Origin: Bacilli bacterium
GTDB taxonomy: Bacteria > Bacillota_I > Bacilli_A > RFN20 > CAG-826
Assembly: GCA_017468925.1 (NCBI GenBank)
Contig: JAFUHI010000009.1
Coordinates: 506,357 to 570,356 of the forward strand
Direction of reading: 5' to 3'
DNA length: 64,000 nucleotides
Position 1 is the first letter of the stretch. Each line of letters starts with the position of its first letter. Made by a program: the position numbers and the translations under genes. The notes under the pieces are model-generated. The model did not search any database and was not told the DNA's origin. It was given only the letters and a program-made list of their open reading frames with translations. Positions 52,908 to 60,921 of this stretch are shown one piece after another.

Positions 52908-53762
52908 ATGAAACATATAGTCCATCGAAACATAAGAATTCCTCTTATTGGCTTTGGAACCTGGATGCTAGGGGAAGATAAGAAGAAGGAAAAAGAAGAA
53001 ATCGAGACGCTATTACACGGCATAAACGAATATGATATGACGCTTATTGACACCGCGGAGATGTATGGATATGGCAAAGCGGAGGCACTAATAGGCAAAC
53101 TGCTTAAAAAAGTCGACAGAAAGAAAATATACATAATCGATAAGATTCTGCCAGAAAACGCAATCAACGGAAGATATCTTGAATCTTGCAAAGCTTCATT
53201 GAAGAGATTAGGCGTGGATTGTATCGACCTCTATCTTTTGCATTGGAACGAATATGGTCTCGATTTAGGCGAAATGATACAAAATATGGAGAACCTCAAA
53301 ATGCTAGGATTGATAAAGAATTGGGGTGTTTCCAACTTTGATACGCATGAGATGGAAGAATTATTCTCTTATCCGGATGGAGATAAGTGCTTTTTGAACC
53401 AGTGTTTATATAATCTAGAACGCCGGCAATGCGAATATGACCTTCTTGATTGGTGCAAAAGACATGATGTCCTCTTTATGGCTTACTCCCCTTTGCTGAA
53501 TAACAAGGATGATAAAAACAAACTCCTCAATTCGGAAGCGTTCAATTTCGCATTAAAGCTTTCGTCTAGGAGTCTAGAGTCGTTATTGCTTTCTTTCGTG
53601 ATAAGAAAAGAAGATGTGATAACCGCCTTTAAAACTTCTAATGTTACCCATCTAAAAAGCAATTTGGAAAACGTCTTTGCCCCGATACCTAAGGAAACTT
53701 TAACCATCCTGGATAAAGAGTTCCCTTCTCCAAAGGAAAAAGAATACATAACATACATTTAG
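52908..53762 (+). CDS. Aldo/keto reductase
   Basis: A 284-residue NAD(P)H-dependent reductase with the AKR catalytic tetrad in expected positions: Asp48 and Tyr53 (IDTAEMYGYG), Lys79 (DKI) and His112 (LLHWNE). WGVSNF near 144 marks strand 6. Length is normal. Substrate is unknown; the family reduces aldehydes and sugars. It ends close to the convergent flavoprotein gene. Confidence 0.92.
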   Translation: MKHIVHRNIRIPLIGFGTWMLGEDKKKEKEEIETLLHGINEYDMTLIDTAEMYGYGKAEALIGKLLKKVDRKKIYIIDKILPENAINGRYLESCKASLKRLGVDCIDLYLLHWNEYGLDLGEMIQNMENLKMLGLIKNWGVSNFDTHEMEELFSYPDGDKCFLNQCLYNLERRQCEYDLLDWCKRHDVLFMAYSPLLNNKDDKNKLLNSEAFNFALKLSSRSLESLLLSFVIRKEDVITAFKTSNVTHLKSNLENVFAPIPKETLTILDKEFPSPKEKEYITYI

Positions 53763-53781
53763 CGGCGTTCTGCAGGGTATT

Positions 53782-54462
53782 TTATAGAGAATTAACTATT
53801 TTTATATAAGTTTCTTTTGGAAGCATAGGAGTCTCAAGCTCCTTTTTTATTTTTTCGCTTAAAGAAAGATTCAAAGAATAATACTTACCTGCTTCTACGA
53901 ATTTATTAAGCAATGGGGTTGTAAGTGGCTCCGCCTCCTTTTCATTTAGCATAGGTGTCTCACTTACGAATATTGTCTCCGCTTTGGGTCCAAATTTATT
54001 CTCAATCATGATTTTGAGCCCTTCGAAATTATCATCGAAGTTAGGGAAGCCGCATCCTGCGATAAACAATAGCTTTTTGGAACTTAGATCCACTCGCGGG
54101 GCGTGTACCACATGGCCATTAACTTCCTTCATCGTCATTTTGTTGAATGGGATGAGCCTATCAACAACCGCTTTAACGTGAGAAGGCATCGCATATGAAT
54201 ACAAAGGAAATGACCAGATGATAACATCCGCCTTCTCATATTTATCCATTATTTCCTTTTGGTCATCGTCTTGAAAGCATTGCCCTTCATTGTTTTTCCA
54301 GCATCTAAAACATCCTACGCAAGGTTTGATGTTCTTTTTGATGAGATGGATAATTTCTATCTCCAAATCTTTTCTTTTCTTCATTCCTTTTAAAAAAGAA
54401 GAAGTAAGCCTCATTGTGTCGGATTTATCCTTTGGGCTGCCATTCAATACAAGTATTTTCAT
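53782..54462 (-). CDS. NADPH-FMN reductase/flavodoxin-fold oxidoreductase with Cys cluster
   Basis: A 226-residue protein starting MKILVLNGSPKDKSDT, the FMN-binding phosphate loop of the NADPH-dependent FMN reductase family. CVGCFRCW (about 48-55) followed by a further Cys resembles iron-sulfur flavoproteins. WSFPLYSYAMPSHVKAVVDR near 92-111 is the second flavin-binding region. I chose the ATG at 54462 over an open in-frame extension of 12 codons, because TATAAT lies 6 nt before it. A quinone or nitro-compound reductase role is likely but not specific. Confidence 0.87.
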   Translation of the reverse strand: MKILVLNGSPKDKSDTMRLTSSFLKGMKKRKDLEIEIIHLIKKNIKPCVGCFRCWKNNEGQCFQDDDQKEIMDKYEKADVIIWSFPLYSYAMPSHVKAVVDRLIPFNKMTMKEVNGHVVHAPRVDLSSKKLLFIAGCGFPNFDDNFEGLKIMIENKFGPKAETIFVSETPMLNEKEAEPLTTPLLNKFVEAGKYYSLNLSLSEKIKKELETPMLPKETYIKIVNSL

Positions 54463-54468
54463 ACAACT

Positions 54469-54474
54469 ATTATA
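54469..54474 (-). promoter_or_regulatory. -10 box 6 nt before the flavoprotein start
   Basis: On the minus strand a perfect TATAAT ends 6 nt before the ATG at 54462 with no SD between, the same geometry as at 31850 and 17868. Confidence 0.5.
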
Positions 54475-54636
54475 TCCTTCCTCAAATTCCCTCTTCAATC
54501 GTTCTTGTAGCCTACAGATTGCCAGAAGTCACTGCATTAATTACTTGAGCGTCCCAAACTTGATCGATCTCCTAGTCGACTGCCGATACAACGAGTGCAA
54601 TTTGTTGATAAATGGCGGCATTATTTGAGCAGAATG

Positions 54637-55035
54637 GCGATTCTGCTAAATCTAAACGTGCTGATTATTTCTTATTTGCCTTCGGCTATATCTCTAAGCG
54701 TCTTTCTGCTGGTTGTTTTATTCAACTTTGTCCAGTCTCAAATATATAATCTATCTTTCCTTCAAGAAGTGAAAAATGGGTTTTTGCTTTATATAAGGAC
54801 TTTTTTCACCACTTTCGCTGCGACGATAATCGCTTCCGCCCCGATAGGATTTTATTTCATCTCCTTCATTTACGTCAAAGCGGTTGTGGAGATAATTTAT
54901 GTCGCTTTCATTCTTCCCATCGTTTTGCTTGGAGAGCTTTTGTATTTCTTTTCTAAATTGGACAGATTCGTCAATAAAGAGAATCATCCTGAAATATATG
55001 ACAAAGGCATAGTACGGAAATCATTAAATAGCTGA
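54637..55035 (+). pseudogene. C-terminal fragment of a YesL/DUF624-like membrane protein
   Basis: The open frame (about 132 residues from ATG 54637) has four hydrophobic segments and a tail LDRFVNKENHPEIYDKG that resembles the C-terminus of YesL (DUF624) proteins of sugar ABC loci. About 80 N-terminal residues of the family are missing and no SD is present. It is probably a truncated remnant. An alternative GTG at 54595 would extend the frame by 14 codons. Confidence 0.45.
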
Positions 55036-55114
55036 TCAATCTTTTGCCATTGATTGAATGCTTTTATCAGATAACAGTATTTTCGGAAGCATAATAAAAT
55101 GTCATAATTCAATT

Positions 55115-56119
55115 ATGAAAACTGATTTTTTATACCAAGCAAAATATGGCTTGTTCATCCATTGGACATCTTTTTCTTTGAATAAATCCGATAAAGAGGA
55201 GATGTCATCTGATTTCGAGAAAAGATTTGAATCATACAAAAGAGCCGTGGAAGAATTTGATGTCGCCACCTTTGTCGAGCAAGTCAAAGAGACGGGCGCC
55301 GGATTCGTCATCATGACGTTGAACCACGCAGATTTTGTTCTCCCTTTCCCTTTGAAAGAGATGGATGAATTGCTACCGAAAAGAAAAATTAAACGCGACT
55401 TGCTACAAGAGATAATAGAAGGAATGAACGAGAACAACATCAAATTCATCGCTTATTTTAATGGCGATGGCTTTGCCGACAAAGAATGGCAAGAGCTGAC
55501 TGGTTTTTATAGCGACCCAAAGGGACATGCTGAATATTGTTATAAAATAACAAAAGCCATCAGCGACAAATATGGAAAAGGGATTTCTGGGTGGTGGATC
55601 GATGGCTGCTATCTTATTGAATACAACAACAGAAGCGGGGAAAGATATGATTATAGGCGTTACAAGAAATGCCTTTTGAGCGGGAATGAGGACGCTATAG
55701 TTGCCTTTAATCTAAATGGAACAGAAGAATGGAAATTCGAAACGGAAGAAGGGGTTTCCGACTATCAAGCTGGGGAATTGGTGTATTTGGACAGATATCC
55801 AGCTGGCAGATTCTCAGGAGAGGCAAAAAGCCAGTGGTTTTCCTGCTGCTATATGGATGATAACTGGGTGCATTCATCTCCAGGCAAAGTGGTTTCTAGA
55901 TTCAGCGATGAAGAAGTGATTGATTATATCAAAAAAGTGAATGAGAAAGGCGGGACATTCGCCTATAATTGCGCCTTATACCGCAATGGCCATTTCCCTA
56001 AAGCGGAAATCATCCAACTGAATAAAATCAAAGAAGCCTTAAAATGGCAGCGAATTATCGAACAACGAGCGCATAAAATGAGCCGAGTCCAAGATATGGC
56101 CAAAGGTTTATCGCCATAA
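55115..56119 (+). CDS. GH29-like alpha-L-fucosidase family protein
   Basis: A 334-residue protein without signal peptide. YQAKYGLFIHWTSFS at the N-terminus is the GH29 opening motif (usually FGIFIHWG). GAGFVIMTLNHADFV near residue 66 and GWWIDGCY near 157 (nucleophile-position Asp) follow. It is shorter than full GH29 enzymes (about 450) and lacks the C-terminal beta domain. I start at the ATG at 55115; the 19 upstream codons are open but unlike a GH29 start. Neighbouring fragments of YesL and glycerate kinase suggest a decayed sugar locus. Confidence 0.75.
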   Translation: MKTDFLYQAKYGLFIHWTSFSLNKSDKEEMSSDFEKRFESYKRAVEEFDVATFVEQVKETGAGFVIMTLNHADFVLPFPLKEMDELLPKRKIKRDLLQEIIEGMNENNIKFIAYFNGDGFADKEWQELTGFYSDPKGHAEYCYKITKAISDKYGKGISGWWIDGCYLIEYNNRSGERYDYRRYKKCLLSGNEDAIVAFNLNGTEEWKFETEEGVSDYQAGELVYLDRYPAGRFSGEAKSQWFSCCYMDDNWVHSSPGKVVSRFSDEEVIDYIKKVNEKGGTFAYNCALYRNGHFPKAEIIQLNKIKEALKWQRIIEQRAHKMSRVQDMAKGLSP

Positions 56120-56163
56120 TTTTGGTAAAATAAATACGTGCGTATTAAATTTATGGATTTAGC

Positions 56164-56333
56164 ATGAACAAATGTGTTATCGCAAGCGACTCCTTTAAAG
56201 GGACATTGTCATCTAAGCGAATAGCGGATTTATTTGAAATTGAGCTCAAGAAAATCTATCCAGACTCAGAACTTAAAAAGTAGTGCTCTCCGATGGATGG
56301 GAGAATACATTGGAGGTATTCGCGAATTGTTAA
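56164..56333 (+). pseudogene. Glycerate kinase N-terminal remnant, frameshifted
   Basis: The ATG at 56164 opens VIASDSFKGTLSS and stops at 56281-56283 after 39 codons. A -1 frame from 56280 continues VVLSDGWENTLEVFAN, matching the next part of the family (VADGGEGT). The protein then stops at 56331-56333. Over 300 residues are missing. Confidence 0.75.
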
Positions 56334-56358
56334 GGTCAATTGCCACAACACGGTCCTA

Positions 56359-56520
56359 TCAAAATAAAAAAGAGGAATTGCCTTCTTCTAGTTGATGTAA
56401 ATACCATATCGGAGCTTATGCTTCTTTTTCTTATATAGTAAATTTCTTCTTGAACCAGGATATCATCATCTGTGCTATTAATGGCGGTTTTATTCCTGGC
56501 ATTTCCTAAGACAAAAATGA
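56359..56520 (-). repeat. Copy 1 of a diverged repeat encoding a small-protein end
   Basis: On the minus strand this segment encodes IIFVLGNARNKTAINS then DDDILVQEEIYYIRK and, after a frameshift, YGIYIN-stop, followed by an A/T-rich terminator-like tail. The segment at 62288-62455 encodes the same pattern in the same orientation. The 5' part is different in the two copies. The remaining bases to 56716 show no gene I can support. Confidence 0.5.
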
Positions 56521-56716
56521 TGCAAGTTCTATCGGTCATCTTATTTGCTCTTTTTGGCAATAACATAGTGTCCGTAATAGATATAAATGAAGCAAATTTT
56601 AAAATCAAAAAAATAATTCAAAAATGAAAAATAACTGGCGACCTTTGAACGGGTGTTTCTTTTCATATGTTAAGGCGTAAAAAGTCCAAGATTAAATAGA
56701 TATGAACCAACGAATA

Positions 56717-56725
56717 TGATATTCT
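56717..56725 (+). promoter_or_regulatory. Extended -10 directly before the AlbA_2 gene
   Basis: TGA-TATTCT ends 6 nt before the ATG at 56732, with no SD. This is another leaderless-type start. Confidence 0.4.
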
Positions 56726-56731
56726 TTAAAC

Positions 56732-58066
56732 ATGGAATTTGTTGAATCTCAAACACTAGAATTTAAAGAACAATTTAACGATTCTTGTAAGCACACAATT
56801 GTGGCTTTCCTTTCTCATGGAAGTGGTGTTATTTACATTGGTATTAATAAAAATGGTAAACCTGTTAAATTAGATGATATTGACGCAATTCAAAGAGATA
56901 TTTCTAATTTCTTAATTGATCAAGTATCACCTAGGTGTGTTGAATTAATTAAGACTTCACTAGAAGATGTTGGTGGATATACAGTCATTAAAATTGAAGT
57001 TACTCAAGGCGATAAACTTTTCTATATCAAGAAATATGGACTAAGCGTTAAGGGTTGTTATATTCGTGTTGGCTCTACGACTAGAGAAATGACCGATGAA
57101 GAAATAATGACTAAATATGAATCTACTTTAGATATTGATGAACCAGATATTACAGATATTGCCACACATAGAAAAATACTGACCTTCCAAATTCTTAAGA
57201 ATTATTTATCTAGCCATGGATATCATTATAGTGATGATACATTTGATGATAATCTCCATTTAAGAACAAAGAGCGGCGAATATAATTTAATGGCTGAATT
57301 GCTTGCCGATACGAATGATATTGTTATTAATGTCGCAACATTTGCCACAACCGACAAAACAGAATATCTAAAAAGAAACGAATTCGGTGGTAAATGTTTA
57401 CTTTTGGCAATGGAACAAGTTAGAGATTATATTGAGGCCATTGATCAAGTTTATGTTGATACAAAAGTTAGGCCAAGAAGAGAAAAACCAATGTTTGATA
57501 CGAATGCTTTTAAAGAAGCCTGGTACAATGCCTGTGTTCATTATAAATGGAGCGAAGCAAATAACCCCGGAGTCTATGTTTATTCTGATAGATTAGTGGT
57601 TGAATCATACGGGGGACTACCAAAGAATCTTACTAAAGAACAATGCCTTAAAGGTGTTAGCAGGCCTGTTAACAAAAAGCTTTTTGATATATTTAAAGCA
57701 TGTGGTTTTGTCGAAGAAAGCGGACACGGTGTTCCTACCGTCACTAAAGTGTATGGCGAAAAAGCATATGAATTTGATGGTTCATTTATCTTCGTCACCA
57801 TACCTTTTGACAGAAGTGGATTTACAAACGTTAAGGAAACTACCAAGGAAAACAATAAAACTACCAAGAAAACTACCAAGAAAACTACCAAGGAAAAAAT
57901 AATTGATTTGCTTAGGGTAAATCCGCGTTTATCAAGAAGCGATTTATCAAAAACTTTGAATATCAAAGAAGACACTATTCAATACAATCTTAATCAATTA
58001 AAAAAGGTTGGAAGAATAATACGACGCGGACCTGATAAGGGTGGTTACTGGGAAGTAGTGGACTAA
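56732..58066 (+). CDS. AlbA_2 (Schlafen-type) nucleic-acid/ATP-binding protein with C-terminal winged helix
   Basis: A 444-residue protein. The AlbA_2/AAA_4 domain (about 1-135) starts ESQTLEFKEQF and has IVAFLSHGSGVIYIGINKNG. A central region (about 245-365) matches the HATPase_c_4 tail of this family (WYNACVHYKWSE, GGLPKNLTKEQ, GHGVPTV). A low-complexity (TTKK)n linker from 12-bp DNA repeats (57839-57895) precedes a winged-helix domain (about 395-444). Such proteins are often transcription regulators or phage-defence accessories. Base composition is visibly A+T-richer than the genes before 56 kb, suggesting acquisition. Confidence 0.82.
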   Translation: MEFVESQTLEFKEQFNDSCKHTIVAFLSHGSGVIYIGINKNGKPVKLDDIDAIQRDISNFLIDQVSPRCVELIKTSLEDVGGYTVIKIEVTQGDKLFYIKKYGLSVKGCYIRVGSTTREMTDEEIMTKYESTLDIDEPDITDIATHRKILTFQILKNYLSSHGYHYSDDTFDDNLHLRTKSGEYNLMAELLADTNDIVINVATFATTDKTEYLKRNEFGGKCLLLAMEQVRDYIEAIDQVYVDTKVRPRREKPMFDTNAFKEAWYNACVHYKWSEANNPGVYVYSDRLVVESYGGLPKNLTKEQCLKGVSRPVNKKLFDIFKACGFVEESGHGVPTVTKVYGEKAYEFDGSFIFVTIPFDRSGFTNVKETTKENNKTTKKTTKKTTKEKIIDLLRVNPRLSRSDLSKTLNIKEDTIQYNLNQLKKVGRIIRRGPDKGGYWEVVD

Positions 58067-58092
58067 TCTCATATCACCATAAATTATTAATT

Positions 58093-58122
58093 ACCTTCTT
58101 AGTTTATCCGGGAAGGTTTTTT
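58093..58122 (+). terminator. Rho-independent terminator
   Basis: ACCTTC (58093-58098) and GAAGGT (58112-58117) pair around a 13-nt loop followed by a T-run, 27 bp after the AlbA_2 gene. Confidence 0.65.
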
Positions 58123-58127
58123 AAGTA

Positions 58128-58248
58128 TGACGGGCATGTCATATATCTACAGTGAAAGTCCGGAGGGAGGTGTTTGCTGACCAACCAGATAGCGACTCCC
58201 AAAGTGCCTCTAGGTCACAAACATCCAAGAAACCGGCGAGCCTGTCAA
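58128..58248 (+). ncRNA. Structured RNA candidate, possibly a group II intron domain I fragment
   Basis: Between two genes lies a GC-richer stretch with nested pairing. GACGGGC (58129-58135) pairs with GCCTGTC (58240-58246). TGTTTG-c-TGACC (58171-58182) pairs with GGTCA-CAAACA (58213-58223). AGTGAAAGTCCGG and ATAGCGACTCCC look like 5' parts of bacterial group II introns. No reverse transcriptase is nearby, so it would be a remnant. A stand-alone regulatory RNA is the alternative. Confidence 0.4.
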
Positions 58249-58287
58249 GAAAAACATTCGTTCAAATGAATACTTCAATAAAGCATA

Positions 58288-60237
58288 TTATTTTATTCCT
58301 TTAAAAAGCATAGGAGCGAAGCATCCGCCTTGGACGCTTCTTGCTCTAAAGCCAACTACTAAACCAGTTTTAGTATCATACCAATCGGAGAACGGAACAC
58401 GTGACTTGCTTCTTGAAATGAATTTTGCTAATGGTTTTAATAATTGTTCTCTTTTTGAAATATCATCAGTGAGACACGTACACCAGCAAAGCCAGTCTGA
58501 TTTTGTATAATCAGCGCGATTATCAAGAGGTAAGCCATATTCATTTTGCATTTTGATATACCAATTTATTTCATTTTCTTTCATTTCTTCAGAAAATAAA
58601 TCGGATTCAAAATAATTATCCCAAATGAGATTGTATTTCATTGACCACGAATCTTCTTTGTCAAAAGAAAGAACTGTGTGATCTTTTTTTATAGATTTCT
58701 TCTCCCATTCTTTCGCGAACTCTTTGGCAAGGCTGTGATACTTATTGTATTTTTCTTTATTGTTTAAAAGCAATTGTATTTGCGCGTAACTTTCAATGCC
58801 CATGATTGATTTGATTGATAGATTGGCGTTATGTTCTAAATGACCAGCAAAATCATCTGTACATAATTGATTGCCTGGGTCTTGCCCAAATTTAACCAAA
58901 TATTCAGTCCATTTGTCTAATAAATCAATATTATTTTCAATTATTTTTGTATCTTTTGAGGCTTTGGATGCAAGAGCGATCATAATAAGCATATTGCCGC
59001 ATTCTTCAACCGGCATATGGCGATCATCTCTAAACATTTTTTCATTCGGGCCAAATAAATAGTAAGGAGGATATGATTGGCCTAACTCTGATTTATGATG
59101 ATCATCGCGGTCTTCGATTCCGTAAACATTGCCATATAGATGTGGGTATCTTCCCGCATCGTGCGGTGAAAAATCAAAAATCCAATATGGAAGTCTTGCG
59201 CATCTAAGAATTGGGCGAATCATACCAAAAATAAATTCTGGATTATATAAAAGAAATAGTGGAATACTTGGATAACTAACATCCACTGTCGCTGCGCATC
59301 CATTTGAGAAGTTTTCTTTTGAAACGAAAATCAAATTGCCCTCTTCGTCAAACGATGTTTTGTGAGCGGCAATTGATTGCCTATAAGATGCTATGACGAT
59401 ATTTTGAAGCGGCTTACCTCCAGCTTCTTTCGCTCTTTTTAATAATTCTTTATCTAATTTTTCCGCTTTTGACAAATTCTCATCGTGATCGATAAACGAT
59501 GCACATATTGCTTCGCTTATGTCTTTATATTGTTTTTTCCAATACCCATATGTGATATAACCATAATAATTTAACGATGCAATATCATCATAAGAGACAA
59601 CCAATGTTGACTTGTTTTTATCATTTAGTTTGATTTCTGCTTGTAATGATTTCCTATCATTTTCTAAATAAATAACTGAACCATCTTCTTTTCTTAATGA
59701 TAAGAATAAATAACCCCAGTTAATTCTTTGGTTATCACCACTTGATTCCAATAGTGGTTGTTTTCTTTTTCCCATGAAACAGGTTGAATAATTATCGAAA
59801 GAAATATCTAAACCATTCATATCTGAATCTCTTTTTTTGTCATAAGTGAACGCTTCATCAAAATTAACGTAAATTTTTACATCATGGTTACCTTTTTTCC
59901 TAATTTCAAAATCGATGTATGATGTAGGCCGAGACAACAAAACAGGATTATCTAGGAACAATGGGCTCCAAAATTTAACAATTAGATAAACCGATGAATT
60001 TTCAAAATGGTATTCGCTTATAAGAGGAGTAATTATTCTATTAACTTGTTTAATTAATGATTTCCCTTTCCCCAAAAAACGATACCGAACATTATCAATG
60101 ACAATATCTCCTGTTAATAATTTTTTCTCACCTGTCCAATGAGTGACATCAGTTTTGTTTAATTGTTCCTTATTTGACCAATATGAAAAATATGGATCGT
60201 TTGTAATTAGTGGATAAGAACTTAATGTATTTTTCAT
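58288..60237 (-). CDS. Glutaminase A-like protein (DUF5127/DUF4965)
   Basis: A 649-residue protein. The opening LITNDPYFSYWSN with THWTGEKK matches the N-terminal DUF4964/DUF5127 region. From about residue 290 come the DUF4965 landmarks DFSPHDAGRYPHLYG, MPVEECGNMLIM, CTDDFAGHLEHNANLS and YTKSDWLCW. The fold is a beta-sandwich plus (alpha/alpha)6 barrel. Some fungal members are glutaminases, while many bacterial ones occur in glycan loci and could be glycosidases. No signal peptide is seen, unlike secreted fungal GtaA. Base composition is A+T-rich like its neighbours. Confidence 0.87.
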   Translation of the reverse strand: MKNTLSSYPLITNDPYFSYWSNKEQLNKTDVTHWTGEKKLLTGDIVIDNVRYRFLGKGKSLIKQVNRIITPLISEYHFENSSVYLIVKFWSPLFLDNPVLLSRPTSYIDFEIRKKGNHDVKIYVNFDEAFTYDKKRDSDMNGLDISFDNYSTCFMGKRKQPLLESSGDNQRINWGYLFLSLRKEDGSVIYLENDRKSLQAEIKLNDKNKSTLVVSYDDIASLNYYGYITYGYWKKQYKDISEAICASFIDHDENLSKAEKLDKELLKRAKEAGGKPLQNIVIASYRQSIAAHKTSFDEEGNLIFVSKENFSNGCAATVDVSYPSIPLFLLYNPEFIFGMIRPILRCARLPYWIFDFSPHDAGRYPHLYGNVYGIEDRDDHHKSELGQSYPPYYLFGPNEKMFRDDRHMPVEECGNMLIMIALASKASKDTKIIENNIDLLDKWTEYLVKFGQDPGNQLCTDDFAGHLEHNANLSIKSIMGIESYAQIQLLLNNKEKYNKYHSLAKEFAKEWEKKSIKKDHTVLSFDKEDSWSMKYNLIWDNYFESDLFSEEMKENEINWYIKMQNEYGLPLDNRADYTKSDWLCWCTCLTDDISKREQLLKPLAKFISRSKSRVPFSDWYDTKTGLVVGFRARSVQGGCFAPMLFKGIK

Positions 60238-60320
60238 CGTAATCCCTTACTGAATATTGTCATTAATTGTTCGTATGCTAGTAATATTTAATCACAAATT
60301 CTAATAAGTTAATAACATAC

Positions 60321-60347
60321 TCGACAAATATTTATCTTTATTGTCGA
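60321..60347. repeat. Inverted repeat with TTGTCGA core
   Basis: TCGACAA (60321-60327) and TTGTCGA (60341-60347) are exact complements separated by 13 bp. The same heptamer is the core of the paired repeats flanking the intact AAA ATPase gene (60791-60849 and 62229-62286). Confidence 0.55.
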
Positions 60348-60604
60348 ATATAGTCTTTACTACTTTAAGGGCAACAAAGCCGATATTGATTTTTATCTTT
60401 CTGAATTTAATACCGCAATTCAAGTAGCATATTCAGTTAACGGAAAAGACGCTTATGATCGTGAAGTTAATAGTTTAATGGCCTTTGCTAAAACAAATCA
60501 TTCCAAATCTAATTTGATGATTGTGACTTACGAAGAGGAAAAAAATTGAAATAGATGGATTTTTAATCAAAGTTGTTCCGCTAAAAAAATTTTTACTTGG
60601 TTAA
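60340..60604 (+). pseudogene. Remnant of an AAA_14/DUF4143 ATPase C-terminus
   Basis: The open frame reads FKGNKADIDFYLSEF, AIQVAYSVNGKDAYDREV and LMIVTYEEEKN-stop (60547-60549). A +1 shift in the A-run then gives IEIDGFLIKVVPLKKFLLG-stop (60602-60604). This is the typical end of AAA+ ATPases with a C-terminal nuclease-like domain. The ATPase core is gone. The rest of 60605-60921 contains only a terminator and repeats. Confidence 0.7.
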
Positions 60605-60640
60605 TGTCCCATCATTCAAGCCGGCTATATGATTTATAAA

Positions 60641-60676
60641 CCTCGTGTCCGTCCAGTTTTTTCACGGGGTTTTTTA
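60641..60676 (+). terminator. Rho-independent terminator
   Basis: CCTCGTG (60641-60647) pairs with CACGGGG (60663-60669), followed by TTTTTTAT. It lies after the decayed ATPase gene and probably once terminated it. Confidence 0.6.
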
Positions 60677-60790
60677 TATGTCTAGTTACAAATTGATTAA
60701 AGTTTTATTCACAAGAGCAAATATAGCAAATAATGCCAAAAAACAAGAAAAAACACGCACTTTTTTGTACGTGTCTTGACAACCAATCGT

Positions 60791-60849
60791 GTCTCCAATT
60801 GTCGATGAATGAATACATTTCAAAGTCCAATTGTCGATAAACATACAAC
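60791..60849. repeat. Upstream copy of the paired CCAATTGTCGAT repeat
   Basis: Two CCAATTGTCGAT boxes whose TTGTCGA cores start at 60799 and 60831, exactly 32 bp apart (about three helical turns). The whole 58-bp block recurs with few changes after the ATPase gene at 62229-62286. Confidence 0.8.
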
Positions 60850-60921
60850 TACGACTAAAATAGCATTGCACTGTTGTTTTGGTCGAAAATATGTTGTATT
60901 ATATGATCGAGGTTGAATCAT

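Noticed and set aside
57839..57895. Short repeats as a CRISPR array
   Set aside because: The 12-bp units are contiguous, coding and lack spacers. No cas genes or other array-like repeats were seen in the window.
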